Shown: in pieces, positions 43,015-51,706 of the stretch | Layout: each line of letters begins with the position of its first letter | Position numbering within the stretch: position 1 is the stretch's first letter | Origin: AG25 sp035604455 | GTDB taxonomy: Bacteria > Gemmatimonadota > Gemmatimonadetes > Gemmatimonadales > GWC2-71-9 | Length of the DNA: 59,717 nt | Assembly: GCA_035604455.1 (NCBI GenBank) | Contig: DATNIM010000095.1 | Span: forward strand, 1 to 59,717 | Direction: 5' to 3' | Translations under genes and position numbers: made by a program | The notes under the pieces: generated by a model | What the model was told of the DNA's origin: nothing | Database searches by the model: none | The model's input: only the letters and a program-made list of their open reading frames with translations

Positions 43015-43424
43015 CCGCCCCGGGACGCGGCCGGCCGATCCGCGTGCTCGTAGCAAAGCCCGGCCTGGATGGACACGATCGCGGGGCGAAAGTCGTGGCA
43101 GCGGCACTTCGCGACGCGGGGATGGAGGTGATCTACACTGGCCTCCACCAGACCCCGGAGCAGATCGCGCAAGCGGCCGTGCAGGAAGACGTGGACGTCG
43201 TGGGTCTGTCGATCCTCTCCGGCGCCCACATGACGCTCTTTCCCCGCGTGCGGAAACTCCTCGATGAGGCCGACCGCAAAGACGTCCTCCTCACGGGCGG
43301 CGGCATCATTCCGCCCGACGACATGGCCGCGCTCGAACGGGAAGGGGTCGGTCGCCTGTTCGGGCCGGGGACACACACCGCGGAGCTCGTGAAGTACATC
43401 GCTGGCTGGGCGGCCGACCGTTAG
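43011..43424 (+). CDS. icmB: Acyl-CoA mutase cobalamin-binding subunit
   Basis: A 137-aa B12-binding subunit. The base-off motif is PGLDGHDRG with H22 as the cobalt ligand, then SILSGAHMTLF and LLTGGGIIPPDD. It binds adenosylcobalamin and docks onto the large subunit (40338). GTG 43011 overlaps the eRF1-like gene by 4 bases. The carboxylase gene starts on the last base of its stop. Confidence 0.93.
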   Translation: MTAPGRGRPIRVLVAKPGLDGHDRGAKVVAAALRDAGMEVIYTGLHQTPEQIAQAAVQEDVDVVGLSILSGAHMTLFPRVRKLLDEADRKDVLLTGGGIIPPDDMAALEREGVGRLFGPGTHTAELVKYIAGWAADR

Positions 43425-44977
43425 TGGCGACGCGCCTCGAGACGCTCACGGCGGAGGTCCGGGCACTCGGCGCGCGCGTCATGCAGGGCGGCGGATCAGA
43501 AAAGGCCGGACGAAAGCACGAGCAGGGCAAGCTCACGGCGCGCGAGCGCGTCGAGCGGCTCCTCGATCCCGGGCCGTGGTTCGAGGTGGGGCTGCTCATG
43601 GCCTACGACCAGTACGACGGCCAGGCACCGGCCGCGGGAGTCGTGACCGGCGTCGGGACGGTCGGTCGGCGGCCCGTTGTCGTCGTGGCCAACGACGCGA
43701 CGGTGAAGGCCGGGGCCTGGTGGCCTGAGACGATCAGGAAAATTCTCCGGGCGCAAGAAATCGCGATGCGCCAGCGGATCCCCATCGTCTACTTAGTCGA
43801 CTCGGCCGGCGTGAACCTCCCCTACCAGGAGGGCGTGTTTCCGGGCCAATACGGCGCGGCGCGCATCTTCTACTACAACTCGATCATGCGGCGCTACCTC
43901 AAGGTGCCGCAGATCGCGGCCGTCATGGGGCAGTGCGTCGCGGGCGGCGCGTACCTCCCGGCGCTCTCGGACGTGATCTTCATGGTCGAGGGCACGTCCT
44001 TCATGGGTCTCGGGGGCCCAAAACTCGTGAAGGGCGCCACGGGCCAGGTCGTCGATTCCGAATCGCTCGGGGGCGCGACCATGCACACGACCACGAGCGG
44101 GGTCGCGCACTACCTGTCGAAAGACGACGCGGCGTGTCTCGACCAGGTCCGGCGCTACGTGGGTCTCCTGCCGTGGACCCCGCCGCGCGAACCGACGCAC
44201 GAGGCCCGAGACCCGCGCAACGTCTACGCCGTGCTGCCCCAGGACCACCGGATGAGCTACGACATGCGCGCCGTGCTCGACGCCGTCTTCGATGCCGCGC
44301 TGGTCGAGTTCCAGCCGGCCAAGGCACCGGAACTGATCTGCGGGCACGGCGCGGTGTCGGGGTGGCCCGTGGCCGTGCTCGCGAACTCGCGCGGGGTGAT
44401 CAAAGAGGGCGGCACCCCGAAAATCGGCGGCATCCTCTACGCCGACAGCGCCGAGAAGGCGGCGTACTTCATCGAGACCGCGGACCGCGAAGGCCTGCCT
44501 CTCCTCTTCATCCAGGACGTGTCGGGCTTCATGGTGGGGCCCGACGCCGAGCGCGCGGGGATCATCCGCGCCGGGGCTCGCATGGTCGAGGCGATGGCGA
44601 CGGCGACCGTGCCCAAGCTCGTCCTCACCTTGAACCACGCGTCGGGCGCAGGTTACTACGCCATGGCCGGGCAGGGCTTCGATCCCGATTTCATCCTCTC
44701 ATGGCCCACCGGCCGCATGGGCGTGATGGAAGGGGAAGCGGCCGTGCAGGCGGTCTACGGCGAAGCCGCCCACAACCCCGAAGTGGCCGAGGCGGTCCGC
44801 GCGATGCGCGCCGATTACGACCACGCGCTCGATGCCAAGGTCGCCGCGGCGCGCGGGTTCGTGGATGCGATCGTGGCGCCGGAGGACACGCGGGACACGC
44901 TCGCCTTTCTCCTCCGGGTTGTGGCACAGACTCCGCGCGCTCGCCTCGGGATCTTCGGCCTGCCGCCCGGCCCGTGA
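43424..44977 (+). CDS. Acyl-CoA carboxylase carboxyltransferase subunit
   Basis: A 517-aa beta subunit of a biotin-dependent carboxylase. It has GKLTARERVERLLDPG, VVANDATVKAG, YLVDSAGVNLPYQ (CoA-binding), GQCVAGGAYLPALSD and SRGVIKEGGTPKIGG (biotin-binding half). These features are between methylcrotonyl-CoA (MccB) and propionyl-CoA (PccB) types, with more MccB resemblance. The matching biotin carboxylase/carrier subunit is not in the window. The context suggests branched-chain acyl-CoA use. Confidence 0.9.
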   Translation: MATRLETLTAEVRALGARVMQGGGSEKAGRKHEQGKLTARERVERLLDPGPWFEVGLLMAYDQYDGQAPAAGVVTGVGTVGRRPVVVVANDATVKAGAWWPETIRKILRAQEIAMRQRIPIVYLVDSAGVNLPYQEGVFPGQYGAARIFYYNSIMRRYLKVPQIAAVMGQCVAGGAYLPALSDVIFMVEGTSFMGLGGPKLVKGATGQVVDSESLGGATMHTTTSGVAHYLSKDDAACLDQVRRYVGLLPWTPPREPTHEARDPRNVYAVLPQDHRMSYDMRAVLDAVFDAALVEFQPAKAPELICGHGAVSGWPVAVLANSRGVIKEGGTPKIGGILYADSAEKAAYFIETADREGLPLLFIQDVSGFMVGPDAERAGIIRAGARMVEAMATATVPKLVLTLNHASGAGYYAMAGQGFDPDFILSWPTGRMGVMEGEAAVQAVYGEAAHNPEVAEAVRAMRADYDHALDAKVAAARGFVDAIVAPEDTRDTLAFLLRVVAQTPRARLGIFGLPPGP

Positions 44978-47730
44978 GATGGTGCGCCCTGGTCGCCCTC
45001 CTCGTGGCCGCGTGCGCCCGGGCGCCCGAGCGCCCGAGCGTCGAGGTGCCGCCTCGCGACTCGACCCCCGCGCCGTCTCCCGTCCCGCCCATCGATCGGC
45101 CGGGTGAGCACCGCAAGAGCGCCATGGTCCAGCCGGCGGACGCGCTTCGCGCCGGCCTCATGCCACTGCTCAGCACCGGCATCGACCACTTCCTGCTGCG
45201 CCATCCCTCCTACGACGGTCGCGGTGTCGTGATCGGGATCCTCGACTCAGGGCTCGATCCGGGCGTAGGCGGCCTGCGCGCGACGAGCGCGGGCGCGCCC
45301 AAGATCCTCGACCTGCGGGACTTCTCCCGGGAGGGCGTCGTCTCGCTCGAGCCGGTCGAGCCCGGCCCCGGAGGGACGCTCCGTATCGGGACGAGACAAC
45401 TCACCGGGGCGGGGCGGATCGCCCGCATCGCCGTCAGCGCCACCTGGTACGGGGGCGAGCTCCGCGAAGGCGCCTTCGGCGCCATGCCCGGCGCAGACTT
45501 GAACGGCGACGGCTCGAACACGGACGTCTTTCCCTTGATCGTCGTCAAGGCGAGCGAGGGGTGGGTCGTATTCCTCGACACGAATCTCGACGGCTCGTTC
45601 GAGGACGAGACGCCGCTGCACGACTATCGGCTCGCGCACGAAACGATCGCGCTCGGCTCGAAGCCCGTCACGCTCGCGGCCGATCTCGAGGACGTGGGCG
45701 GGGTGCCTTCGCTTGCGATCTTCGTGGACGACGCGGGCCACGGCACCCACGTGGCCGGGATCGCGGCAGGGCACAACTTGTTCGGGGTTGTGGGCTTCGA
45801 CGGCGTCGCCCCGGGCGCGCAGCTCCTGGGCTTGAAGATCACCGACAACTCGCGCGGCGGACTCGCCGTCACCGGGAGCCTGACCCGTGCACTCGACTAC
45901 GCCGCGCGCTTCACGGAGACCCGGGGGTTACGGCTCGTGATCAACCTCAGCTTCGGCGTGGGGTCTCGGGATCCAGGGGGCGCCGCGCTCGATTCCGTGC
46001 TCGACGCATTTTTGCTCGCGCACCCGGACGTGGTGTTGACGGCGAGCGCGGGCAACGACGGCCCGGGCCTCTCGACGACCGGCGTGCCTGGGGCCGCAGA
46101 CCTGGCGCTCACGACAGCCGCGAGCCTTCCCGGGCCCTTCGGACGCCAACCGCCGCGGGGCCGGGCGTCGGACGTCTTGGGCTGGTGGAGCGCGCGCGGC
46201 GGCGCGCTCGCCAAACCGGATCTCGTGACGCCGGGCGTGGCCTATTCCGTCGTACCCTCCTTCGACCGCGGCGGGGAGGTGAAGGCGGGGACGAGCATGG
46301 CTGCCCCCTATGCCGCGGGCCTCGCGGCCTGTCTCCTGTCGGCGATGGTGCAGGAAAGTCGCGCCGTGAGCGCGACCGAAATCATCCAGGCCCTGCGCGC
46401 CTCGGCCGGCCGTCTCCCATGGGCCGGTGTCCTCGATGAGGGCGCGGGGGAGCCCGACCTGGACCGCGCCTACCGCTGGCTCGAGGCGGGACACCAGGGC
46501 TCGCAGTACGTCGTTCGGACCACGGGCGGCCTCTCGGCTGCATTCTTCCGAGACGGTCCGCCGGACAGCACCGTGTTCACCGTGCGGCCGCTGGCGGGTC
46601 TCCGCGCCGCCGCGTTCGTGCTGCGACGCGACGTGGCGTGGATCGACGTGCCGCCCATGCTCAGCGCGGGGACGGTCGAGACCGAGATCCCCGTCTACTA
46701 CTCGTTCCCGCACCCGAGTCCCGCGGGCGCCTATACCGGCACGGTCACTGCCTTCAACCCCTCGGACACGCTCGCGGGGCCGCTCTTCCGCCTCGTGACC
46801 ACGGTGGTCGTCCCCTCGGACCTGAGCCGAGCGCCGCTTGCGGATACGAATCGCGTCATCGGCCCGAACAGGATCGCGCGCTATTTCTTGCGCGCGCCGG
46901 ACTCAAACGCCACGCTCACGGTCTCAGTCGGCCGCGCGGACACCGTTGCGGACCACGCGATGGTCCGGCTGTACGCCGCCGGGGGACGCCCGGTGGCCGA
47001 GTCAAGCGAGGTGGAGCTCGGGCACGGCGTGCGGCTCGGCGTGCCTGCGGAAGACTTGGAGCCTGGGGTCTATGAGCTCGACGTGATCGCCACCCCCTTT
47101 GCCCCACTGACGGCGAGCGTTCACGCGGAGCTGGCGCCGCTTGAGCTCGAGGTGACAAACGGCGCGCTCGAGGCCCGAAACCCGGGCACCCGCACCGTAG
47201 CGGGCGTCCTGCACGAGACCCTGCTCGGGTCAGCGCGGACGTATGAGGTCGCGGGGGACAGTGCCGAGACCCTCTCCGTGACGCCTCCCGCGTGGGCCGG
47301 GGCGGTCGAGATCGACGTTTCGCTCCCCCAAGCGGTTTGGGATCGTCTGCAGGGATTCGGCGTGACCGTCCGGGACTCAAGTGGTGCGGTCGTCCGGACG
47401 AGCCCGCTCGATGGTCCCGTGGGACGCGACGCGTTCGCACTGCCCGAGGCGCTCCGCGGGCATGCGCTCGCACTCGAGTTGCTCCCGGCGTTCGCTGTGT
47501 CGAGCGCGCCGTGGCACTGCGTCGCGCGGGTCGCGTTCCTCGACGCGCGGCCCGAGCCGCTCGGCACGCCCGCGCCGGTCATCGTCGTGGGCGGCGGCCG
47601 GGTGGTGCTGCCCCCGGTGCCCGCACCGGCGATCGCCGTGCCCACGGGGTTTTCGCCGCTCGTCTTGGCGCGCGTGCGTCCCACAGGGGGCGGCACCGAG
47701 GCGATCCGCCGCTTCACGCTCGCACCATGA
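44974..47730 (+). CDS. Subtilisin-family (S8) protease lipoprotein
   Basis: A 918-aa secreted peptidase. GTG 44974 begins MRWCALVALLVAAC, a lipobox signal peptide (Cys14). The catalytic triad is D91 (ILDSGLDPG), H256 (GHGTHVAG) and S441 (GTSMAAPYAAG), with N361 in SAGNDGP as the oxyanion residue. The Asp-to-His distance (165 residues) is about 130 longer than in subtilisin, as in tripeptidyl-peptidase II. The insert holds DLNGDGSNTD and DTNLDGSFED turns that look calcium-binding. The C-terminal 450 residues are beta-sandwich-like. It overlaps the carboxylase and atuA genes; frames continuing upstream are shadows. Confidence 0.88.
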   Translation: MRWCALVALLVAACARAPERPSVEVPPRDSTPAPSPVPPIDRPGEHRKSAMVQPADALRAGLMPLLSTGIDHFLLRHPSYDGRGVVIGILDSGLDPGVGGLRATSAGAPKILDLRDFSREGVVSLEPVEPGPGGTLRIGTRQLTGAGRIARIAVSATWYGGELREGAFGAMPGADLNGDGSNTDVFPLIVVKASEGWVVFLDTNLDGSFEDETPLHDYRLAHETIALGSKPVTLAADLEDVGGVPSLAIFVDDAGHGTHVAGIAAGHNLFGVVGFDGVAPGAQLLGLKITDNSRGGLAVTGSLTRALDYAARFTETRGLRLVINLSFGVGSRDPGGAALDSVLDAFLLAHPDVVLTASAGNDGPGLSTTGVPGAADLALTTAASLPGPFGRQPPRGRASDVLGWWSARGGALAKPDLVTPGVAYSVVPSFDRGGEVKAGTSMAAPYAAGLAACLLSAMVQESRAVSATEIIQALRASAGRLPWAGVLDEGAGEPDLDRAYRWLEAGHQGSQYVVRTTGGLSAAFFRDGPPDSTVFTVRPLAGLRAAAFVLRRDVAWIDVPPMLSAGTVETEIPVYYSFPHPSPAGAYTGTVTAFNPSDTLAGPLFRLVTTVVVPSDLSRAPLADTNRVIGPNRIARYFLRAPDSNATLTVSVGRADTVADHAMVRLYAAGGRPVAESSEVELGHGVRLGVPAEDLEPGVYELDVIATPFAPLTASVHAELAPLELEVTNGALEARNPGTRTVAGVLHETLLGSARTYEVAGDSAETLSVTPPAWAGAVEIDVSLPQAVWDRLQGFGVTVRDSSGAVVRTSPLDGPVGRDAFALPEALRGHALALELLPAFAVSSAPWHCVARVAFLDARPEPLGTPAPVIVVGGGRVVLPPVPAPAIAVPTGFSPLVLARVRPTGGGTEAIRRFTLAP

Positions 47731-49082
47731 AGACGGTGAGGATCGCGGGCGGGCAGGGGTTCTGGGGCGATGCGCTCGACGCCCCCTACCGCCAGGTGAC
47801 CGAGGGGCCCATCGACGTTCTCACCCTCGACTATCTGGCCGAAGTGACGATGTCGATCCTGCAAAAGCAGAAAGCGCGAGACCCGAACGCGGGGTACCCG
47901 CAAGACTTCCTCGTCCAGATGGAACAACTGCTTCCAGTGCTCGCCCAACGCGGGATCAAGGTCCTGGCCAACGCGGGCGGCGTGAACCCCACGGCGTGTT
48001 CGGCGGCGCTCACGGACACCATCAGGCGGCTCGGGTTGAAAGGTCTGCGCCTCGGCATCGTCTCGGGCGACGACTTGATGGGCCGCCTGGACGAACTCCT
48101 CCAGCGGGGCCACGAGTTCCGGAACATGGACACGGGCCACCCGCTCTCAACGATCAGAGACCGGGTCTTGGCCGTGAACGCTTACTTGGGCGCGGCGCCG
48201 ATGGCTGAGGCATTGGCCATGGGTGCGGACATCGTCATCACGGGGCGCGTCACAGATACGGGGTTGACGCTCGCCCCGCTCATCCACGCGTTCGGCTGGG
48301 CGGCCGATGCGTGGGACCTGCTCGCCGCGGGGACCGTGGCGGGGCATCTCCTCGAGTGCGGCGCGCAGGCGAGCGGTGGGAACTCACTCGTCGACTGGCC
48401 AGTACCCGATCTCGCCCACGTCGGGTACCCGATCGCCGACGTGGCGCCGGACGGCACGTTCGATCTCACAAAACATCCGGGCTCGGGCGGTCGGGTGAGC
48501 GTGGCCGGCGTCACCGAACAGCTCGTCTATGAAATCGGCGACCCCAAGACCTACATCACCCCGGACTGCACCACGGACTTCACGACCGTCTCGTTGCGCC
48601 GGCGCGGGAAGGATCGTGTGCGCGTGTCAGGCGTTAAAGGGGGACCCCCGACTGACCGGTTCAAGGTGTCCATCGCCTACTTCTACGGCTACAAGGCGGT
48701 GGGGACGCTCGTGTACGCCTGGCCCCAGGCATATGCCAAAGCGCGGGCCGCCGAAGCGATCCTTCGCACGCGTCTAGGGGATTTGGGTTTGCGCTTCGAA
48801 TCGGTCCACGCCGAGTTCGTGGGAGCGGGCGCCACTTGGGCCGAGCGGCCGGCCAACTTGGGCGATCTCCCTGAGGTCGAGCTCCGCTTTGGCGTCCGGG
48901 CACCCGAGCGCGCGCCAGTCGAGCGCTTCACCCGCGAGCTCGCGCCGCTCATCTTGAACGGACCTCCGGGCGTGACCGGCTACGCCGCGGGCCGGCCCAA
49001 GGTGCAGGAGATCGTGGCGTTCTGGCCCGCGCTGATCGACCGCCGAGCCGTCGAGGCCAAGGTCGAGGTGATTGCGACGTGA
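47727..49082 (+). CDS. atuA: AtuA-like protein (DUF1446)
   Basis: A 451-aa protein of the acyclic terpene utilisation A family. It has VRIAGGQGFWGD at the N-terminus, VLANAGGVNPTACSAAL, VITGRVTDTGLTLAPLI, DCTTDFTTVSL and SGVKGGPPTDRFKV. Its biochemical function is unknown. In pseudomonads atuA opens a cluster with a geranyl-CoA carboxylase. Here too it neighbours a carboxylase beta subunit and an enoyl-CoA hydratase. ATG 47727 overlaps the protease by 4 bases. Confidence 0.9.
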   Translation: MKTVRIAGGQGFWGDALDAPYRQVTEGPIDVLTLDYLAEVTMSILQKQKARDPNAGYPQDFLVQMEQLLPVLAQRGIKVLANAGGVNPTACSAALTDTIRRLGLKGLRLGIVSGDDLMGRLDELLQRGHEFRNMDTGHPLSTIRDRVLAVNAYLGAAPMAEALAMGADIVITGRVTDTGLTLAPLIHAFGWAADAWDLLAAGTVAGHLLECGAQASGGNSLVDWPVPDLAHVGYPIADVAPDGTFDLTKHPGSGGRVSVAGVTEQLVYEIGDPKTYITPDCTTDFTTVSLRRRGKDRVRVSGVKGGPPTDRFKVSIAYFYGYKAVGTLVYAWPQAYAKARAAEAILRTRLGDLGLRFESVHAEFVGAGATWAERPANLGDLPEVELRFGVRAPERAPVERFTRELAPLILNGPPGVTGYAAGRPKVQEIVAFWPALIDRRAVEAKVEVIAT

Positions 49083-49405
49083 CGAAGCGAACCCGACGCG
49101 TGCCGCTCCTCGAGCTCGCCCATGCGCGCTCGGGCGACAAGGGCGACACGGCGAATATCGGCCTGATCGCGAGGGCTCCCGAGTATTATCCGCTGCTCGT
49201 CCGGCAGGTGACGGCTGCCCGGGTGGCCCGTCATTTCAAGGGGCTCGTGAAAGGGCCGGTCAAGCGCTACGAGCTCCCGAATGTCCGCGCCTTGAACTTC
49301 GTCCTGTACGGCGCGCTCGATGGAGGTGGAACGATCTCGCTCCGTACCGATGCTCAGGGCAAGGTGCTCTCGACCGCGTTGCTCCGGATGCTCGTAACCC
49401 GGTGA
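49079..49405 (+). CDS. AtuA C-terminal-like small protein
   Basis: A 108-aa product matching the C-terminal domain that is fused to AtuA in some bacteria: LLELAHARSGDKGDTANIGLIAR and LRALNFVLYGALDGGGTISL. In this genome the domain is a separate gene, GTG 49079, overlapping the main gene by 4 bases. Function unknown; presumably acts with the upstream protein. Confidence 0.82.
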   Translation: MTKRTRRVPLLELAHARSGDKGDTANIGLIARAPEYYPLLVRQVTAARVARHFKGLVKGPVKRYELPNVRALNFVLYGALDGGGTISLRTDAQGKVLSTALLRMLVTR

Positions 49406-50157
49406 CCCAGCGCGTCCTGCAGACGACCGAAGACGGGGTGCTCACGGCCACGCTCAACCGGCCCGAGAAGAAGAACGCCCTGGACCAGGCGATGCTCGAT
49501 GCGCTGCACGAGACGCTCACGACGGCCGAGCTCGATCCGAGCGTCCGCGTCCTTGCGCTCCGCGGGGGTAGCGATTTCTGCGCCGGGATGGACCTGACGG
49601 AGCTCCTTGAGTCCCGAGACCGCGGTACGGAGGAAAATACGAGGGCTGCGTCGCGCTTCGCCGATCTCTTTCTTCGCATGCGACACCTCGCGAAGCCCGT
49701 CGTCGCGATCGTGCGCGGTCGAGCGCTCGCGGGCGGGGCAGGGCTCGCGACCGCGTGCGACCTGGTGCTCGCCGGGGAGTCGGCGCGGTTTGGGTATCCC
49801 GAAATCGCCCGGGGGTTCGTGCCGGCGCTCGTGCTCGGGCTCTTGCGGCGGGCCGTGGGCGAGAAGCTGGCGTTCGACCTCGCCTCGACCGGCCGCGTGC
49901 TCACCGCGCGGGAGGCGCTCGCCGCGGGCCTCTGTTCGCGCGTGGTCCCAGACGACGCGCTCGATACCGAGTCCCGCACGGTGCTCGGTGCGCTCGCCGG
50001 CTCAAGCGGCTCGGCCCTCGCCCTGCTGAAGCGCGAGTTCTATGCGCTCGAACGCCGCTCGCTTGAAGAAGGATTTGCACTCGGCGCCGAGGTGAACGCG
50101 TTGGCCCGCACACTGCCCGACTTCCAAGCCGGGCTCGCGGCCTTTCTCAAGCGATGA
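49402..50157 (+). CDS. Enoyl-CoA hydratase/isomerase family protein
   Basis: A 251-aa crotonase-fold protein. It has LNRPEKKNALD at the start, the oxyanion turn GSDFCAGMDLTELL and GRALAGGAGLATACDLVLAGESARFGYPEIARGFVP. The catalytic Glu equivalent to Glu164 is present (YPEIARG). The Glu144 position reads Gly in GGAGL, so activity may be altered: isomerase or methylglutaconyl-type hydratase rather than plain hydratase. GTG 49402 overlaps the previous gene. It fits a branched-chain acyl-CoA role. Confidence 0.88.
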   Translation: MTQRVLQTTEDGVLTATLNRPEKKNALDQAMLDALHETLTTAELDPSVRVLALRGGSDFCAGMDLTELLESRDRGTEENTRAASRFADLFLRMRHLAKPVVAIVRGRALAGGAGLATACDLVLAGESARFGYPEIARGFVPALVLGLLRRAVGEKLAFDLASTGRVLTAREALAAGLCSRVVPDDALDTESRTVLGALAGSSGSALALLKREFYALERRSLEEGFALGAEVNALARTLPDFQAGLAAFLKR

Positions 50158-50312
50158 CCCGGTTCTTCATGGCGAAAGCCTGGCTCAGCGGGGCGGGCGT
50201 CTCGATCGGCCTCGCAGGGATCCTCCTTGAGCTACGCCCGCTGGTCTGGCTCGCGGTGGCCCTGCTCGCGACGGCCTTCCTGCTCCGGTTTGCCGAGCGT
50301 GCGCATGACTAG
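50154..50312 (+). CDS. 52-aa two-helix membrane protein
   Basis: A short gene with an ATGA overlap to the preceding stop and an 8-base overlap with the next start, so both ends are coupled. The product MTRFFMAKAWLSGAG... has two hydrophobic stretches (about 11-25 and 31-44) separated by ELRP. It shares no recognisable family with its neighbours. The tight coupling to the following radical SAM gene suggests the two act together. Confidence 0.6.
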   Translation: MTRFFMAKAWLSGAGVSIGLAGILLELRPLVWLAVALLATAFLLRFAERAHD

Positions 50313-51705
50313 CCTCCGCACTGAAGGCGCCGTGCTTCTCATCTCCTGCTATGAGCTCGGCCACCAGCCGCTCGGACTCGCCTGGCCGCTCGCGTTCCTC
50401 GAGCGCGCGGGGTACGCCCCATCGGTCATGGATCTTGCGATCGGACCGTTCGACGACGACCTGGCGCGTGCCGCCCAGTTCGTCGGCATCGCCGTCCCCA
50501 TGCACACGGCCATGCGGCTCGGCGTCCGTGCGGCGATGCGCATCAAGCGCGTGAATCCCGACGCCTTCATCTGCTTCTATGGGCTCTACGCGGCGCTCAA
50601 CGCCCGCTACCTCTTGGGTGAAGTCGGGGACGCTTGCCTGGGCGGGGAAACAGAAGAGCGCCTGCTCGCACTCCTTACCACGCTCGAGGAGGGAGCCCGC
50701 CCTGAACGCGCGGCCCAAGTCACGGTCTCGAGGCTCTCCTATCCCGTGCCCGCGCGGGCGCCGCTCGAGCCTCTCGCGCGCTATGTGCACCTCGAACGCG
50801 CCGGAACGCGTACGCCGGCTGGGTACGTGGAGGCGAGCCGAGGCTGCCTGCACGAGTGCTTGCACTGTCCCATTCCGCCGGTCTACGGCGGCCGCTTCGT
50901 GGCGGTGCCGAGGGACGTGGTCATGGAGGATATCCGCGGCCTCGTTCGCGCCGGCGCGGGACACATCACATTCGGCGACCCGGACTTTCTGAACGGCCCG
51001 ACCCACTCGGCGAAGCTCGTCGAAGCGCTGCACGCCGAGTTCCCGGACGTCACCTGGGACGCGACGACCAAGATCGAGCATATCCTTGCCCACCCGGACC
51101 TGATCAATGCCTTCGGGCGAGCGGGCTGCGTCTTCCTCGTCTCGGCGGTCGAGTCGCTGAGCGACGTGGTACTGGCAAAGCTCGAGAAGGGGCATACTCG
51201 GGCCGACGTCGTCCAAGCCTTGGGCGTGGTGCGAGGTGCCGGGATCGTTCTCAGGCCTTCCTTCGTGGCCTTCACGCCGTGGACCACGCTCGCGGATTAC
51301 GTCGACGTCCTCGACTTCGTCGCCGCGCACGACCTGATCGATGAAGTCGATCCGGTGCAGTTCGCGATCCGGCTCCTCATTCCCCCGGGGTCCTTGCTCC
51401 TCAAAAAGGGGGTGGTCGAGCCGTTCCTGGGCCCACTCGATCCACGCGCGCTCACCTACCCGTGGGTCCACCCCGACCCGCGGATGGACGCGCTGCACGC
51501 CGAGGTGACAGCGATCGTCGCACGAGGGGCGATGTCTGCCCGGGATGCCTTCGCGCGCCTCTGTGAAGCAGCCGGCCGCGTCGGACCGGTGCCGCAGAAC
51601 GGGAGGGCGCGGTCCCCGCGTCTCACGGAACCCTGGTTCTGCTGCGCCGAGCCGACGGACGTGCAGATCGGTGCCGTGGATCTCGATCCCGGACACTGGG
51701 TGTAG
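50305..51705 (+). CDS. CCAEP-tail radical SAM protein
   Basis: A 466-aa B12-binding-type radical SAM protein. The N-terminal Rossmann-like domain (1-150) has LISCYELGHQPLGLAWPLAFLE, as in B12-dependent radical SAM enzymes. The cluster motif is CLHECLHC (C181, C185, C188). The C-terminus ends with PWFCCAEPTDVQ (CCAEP at 446-450). This tail marks the CUAEP/CCAEP family, in which some members have selenocysteine at the first Cys. Here it is TGC, a true cysteine. The reaction is unknown. ATG 50305 lies inside the 52-aa gene. Confidence 0.88.
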   Translation: MTSLRTEGAVLLISCYELGHQPLGLAWPLAFLERAGYAPSVMDLAIGPFDDDLARAAQFVGIAVPMHTAMRLGVRAAMRIKRVNPDAFICFYGLYAALNARYLLGEVGDACLGGETEERLLALLTTLEEGARPERAAQVTVSRLSYPVPARAPLEPLARYVHLERAGTRTPAGYVEASRGCLHECLHCPIPPVYGGRFVAVPRDVVMEDIRGLVRAGAGHITFGDPDFLNGPTHSAKLVEALHAEFPDVTWDATTKIEHILAHPDLINAFGRAGCVFLVSAVESLSDVVLAKLEKGHTRADVVQALGVVRGAGIVLRPSFVAFTPWTTLADYVDVLDFVAAHDLIDEVDPVQFAIRLLIPPGSLLLKKGVVEPFLGPLDPRALTYPWVHPDPRMDALHAEVTAIVARGAMSARDAFARLCEAAGRVGPVPQNGRARSPRLTEPWFCCAEPTDVQIGAVDLDPGHWV

Positions 51706-51706
51706 C

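Noticed and set aside
43933..44973. Upstream extension of the subtilase frame
   Set aside because: It lies inside the carboxylase gene and has an Arg/Gly-rich shadow composition. The lipobox signal peptide fixes the start at 44974.
51640..51660. Selenocysteine in the CCAEP tail
   Set aside because: Both codons are TGC; there is no in-frame TGA and no hairpin is needed.
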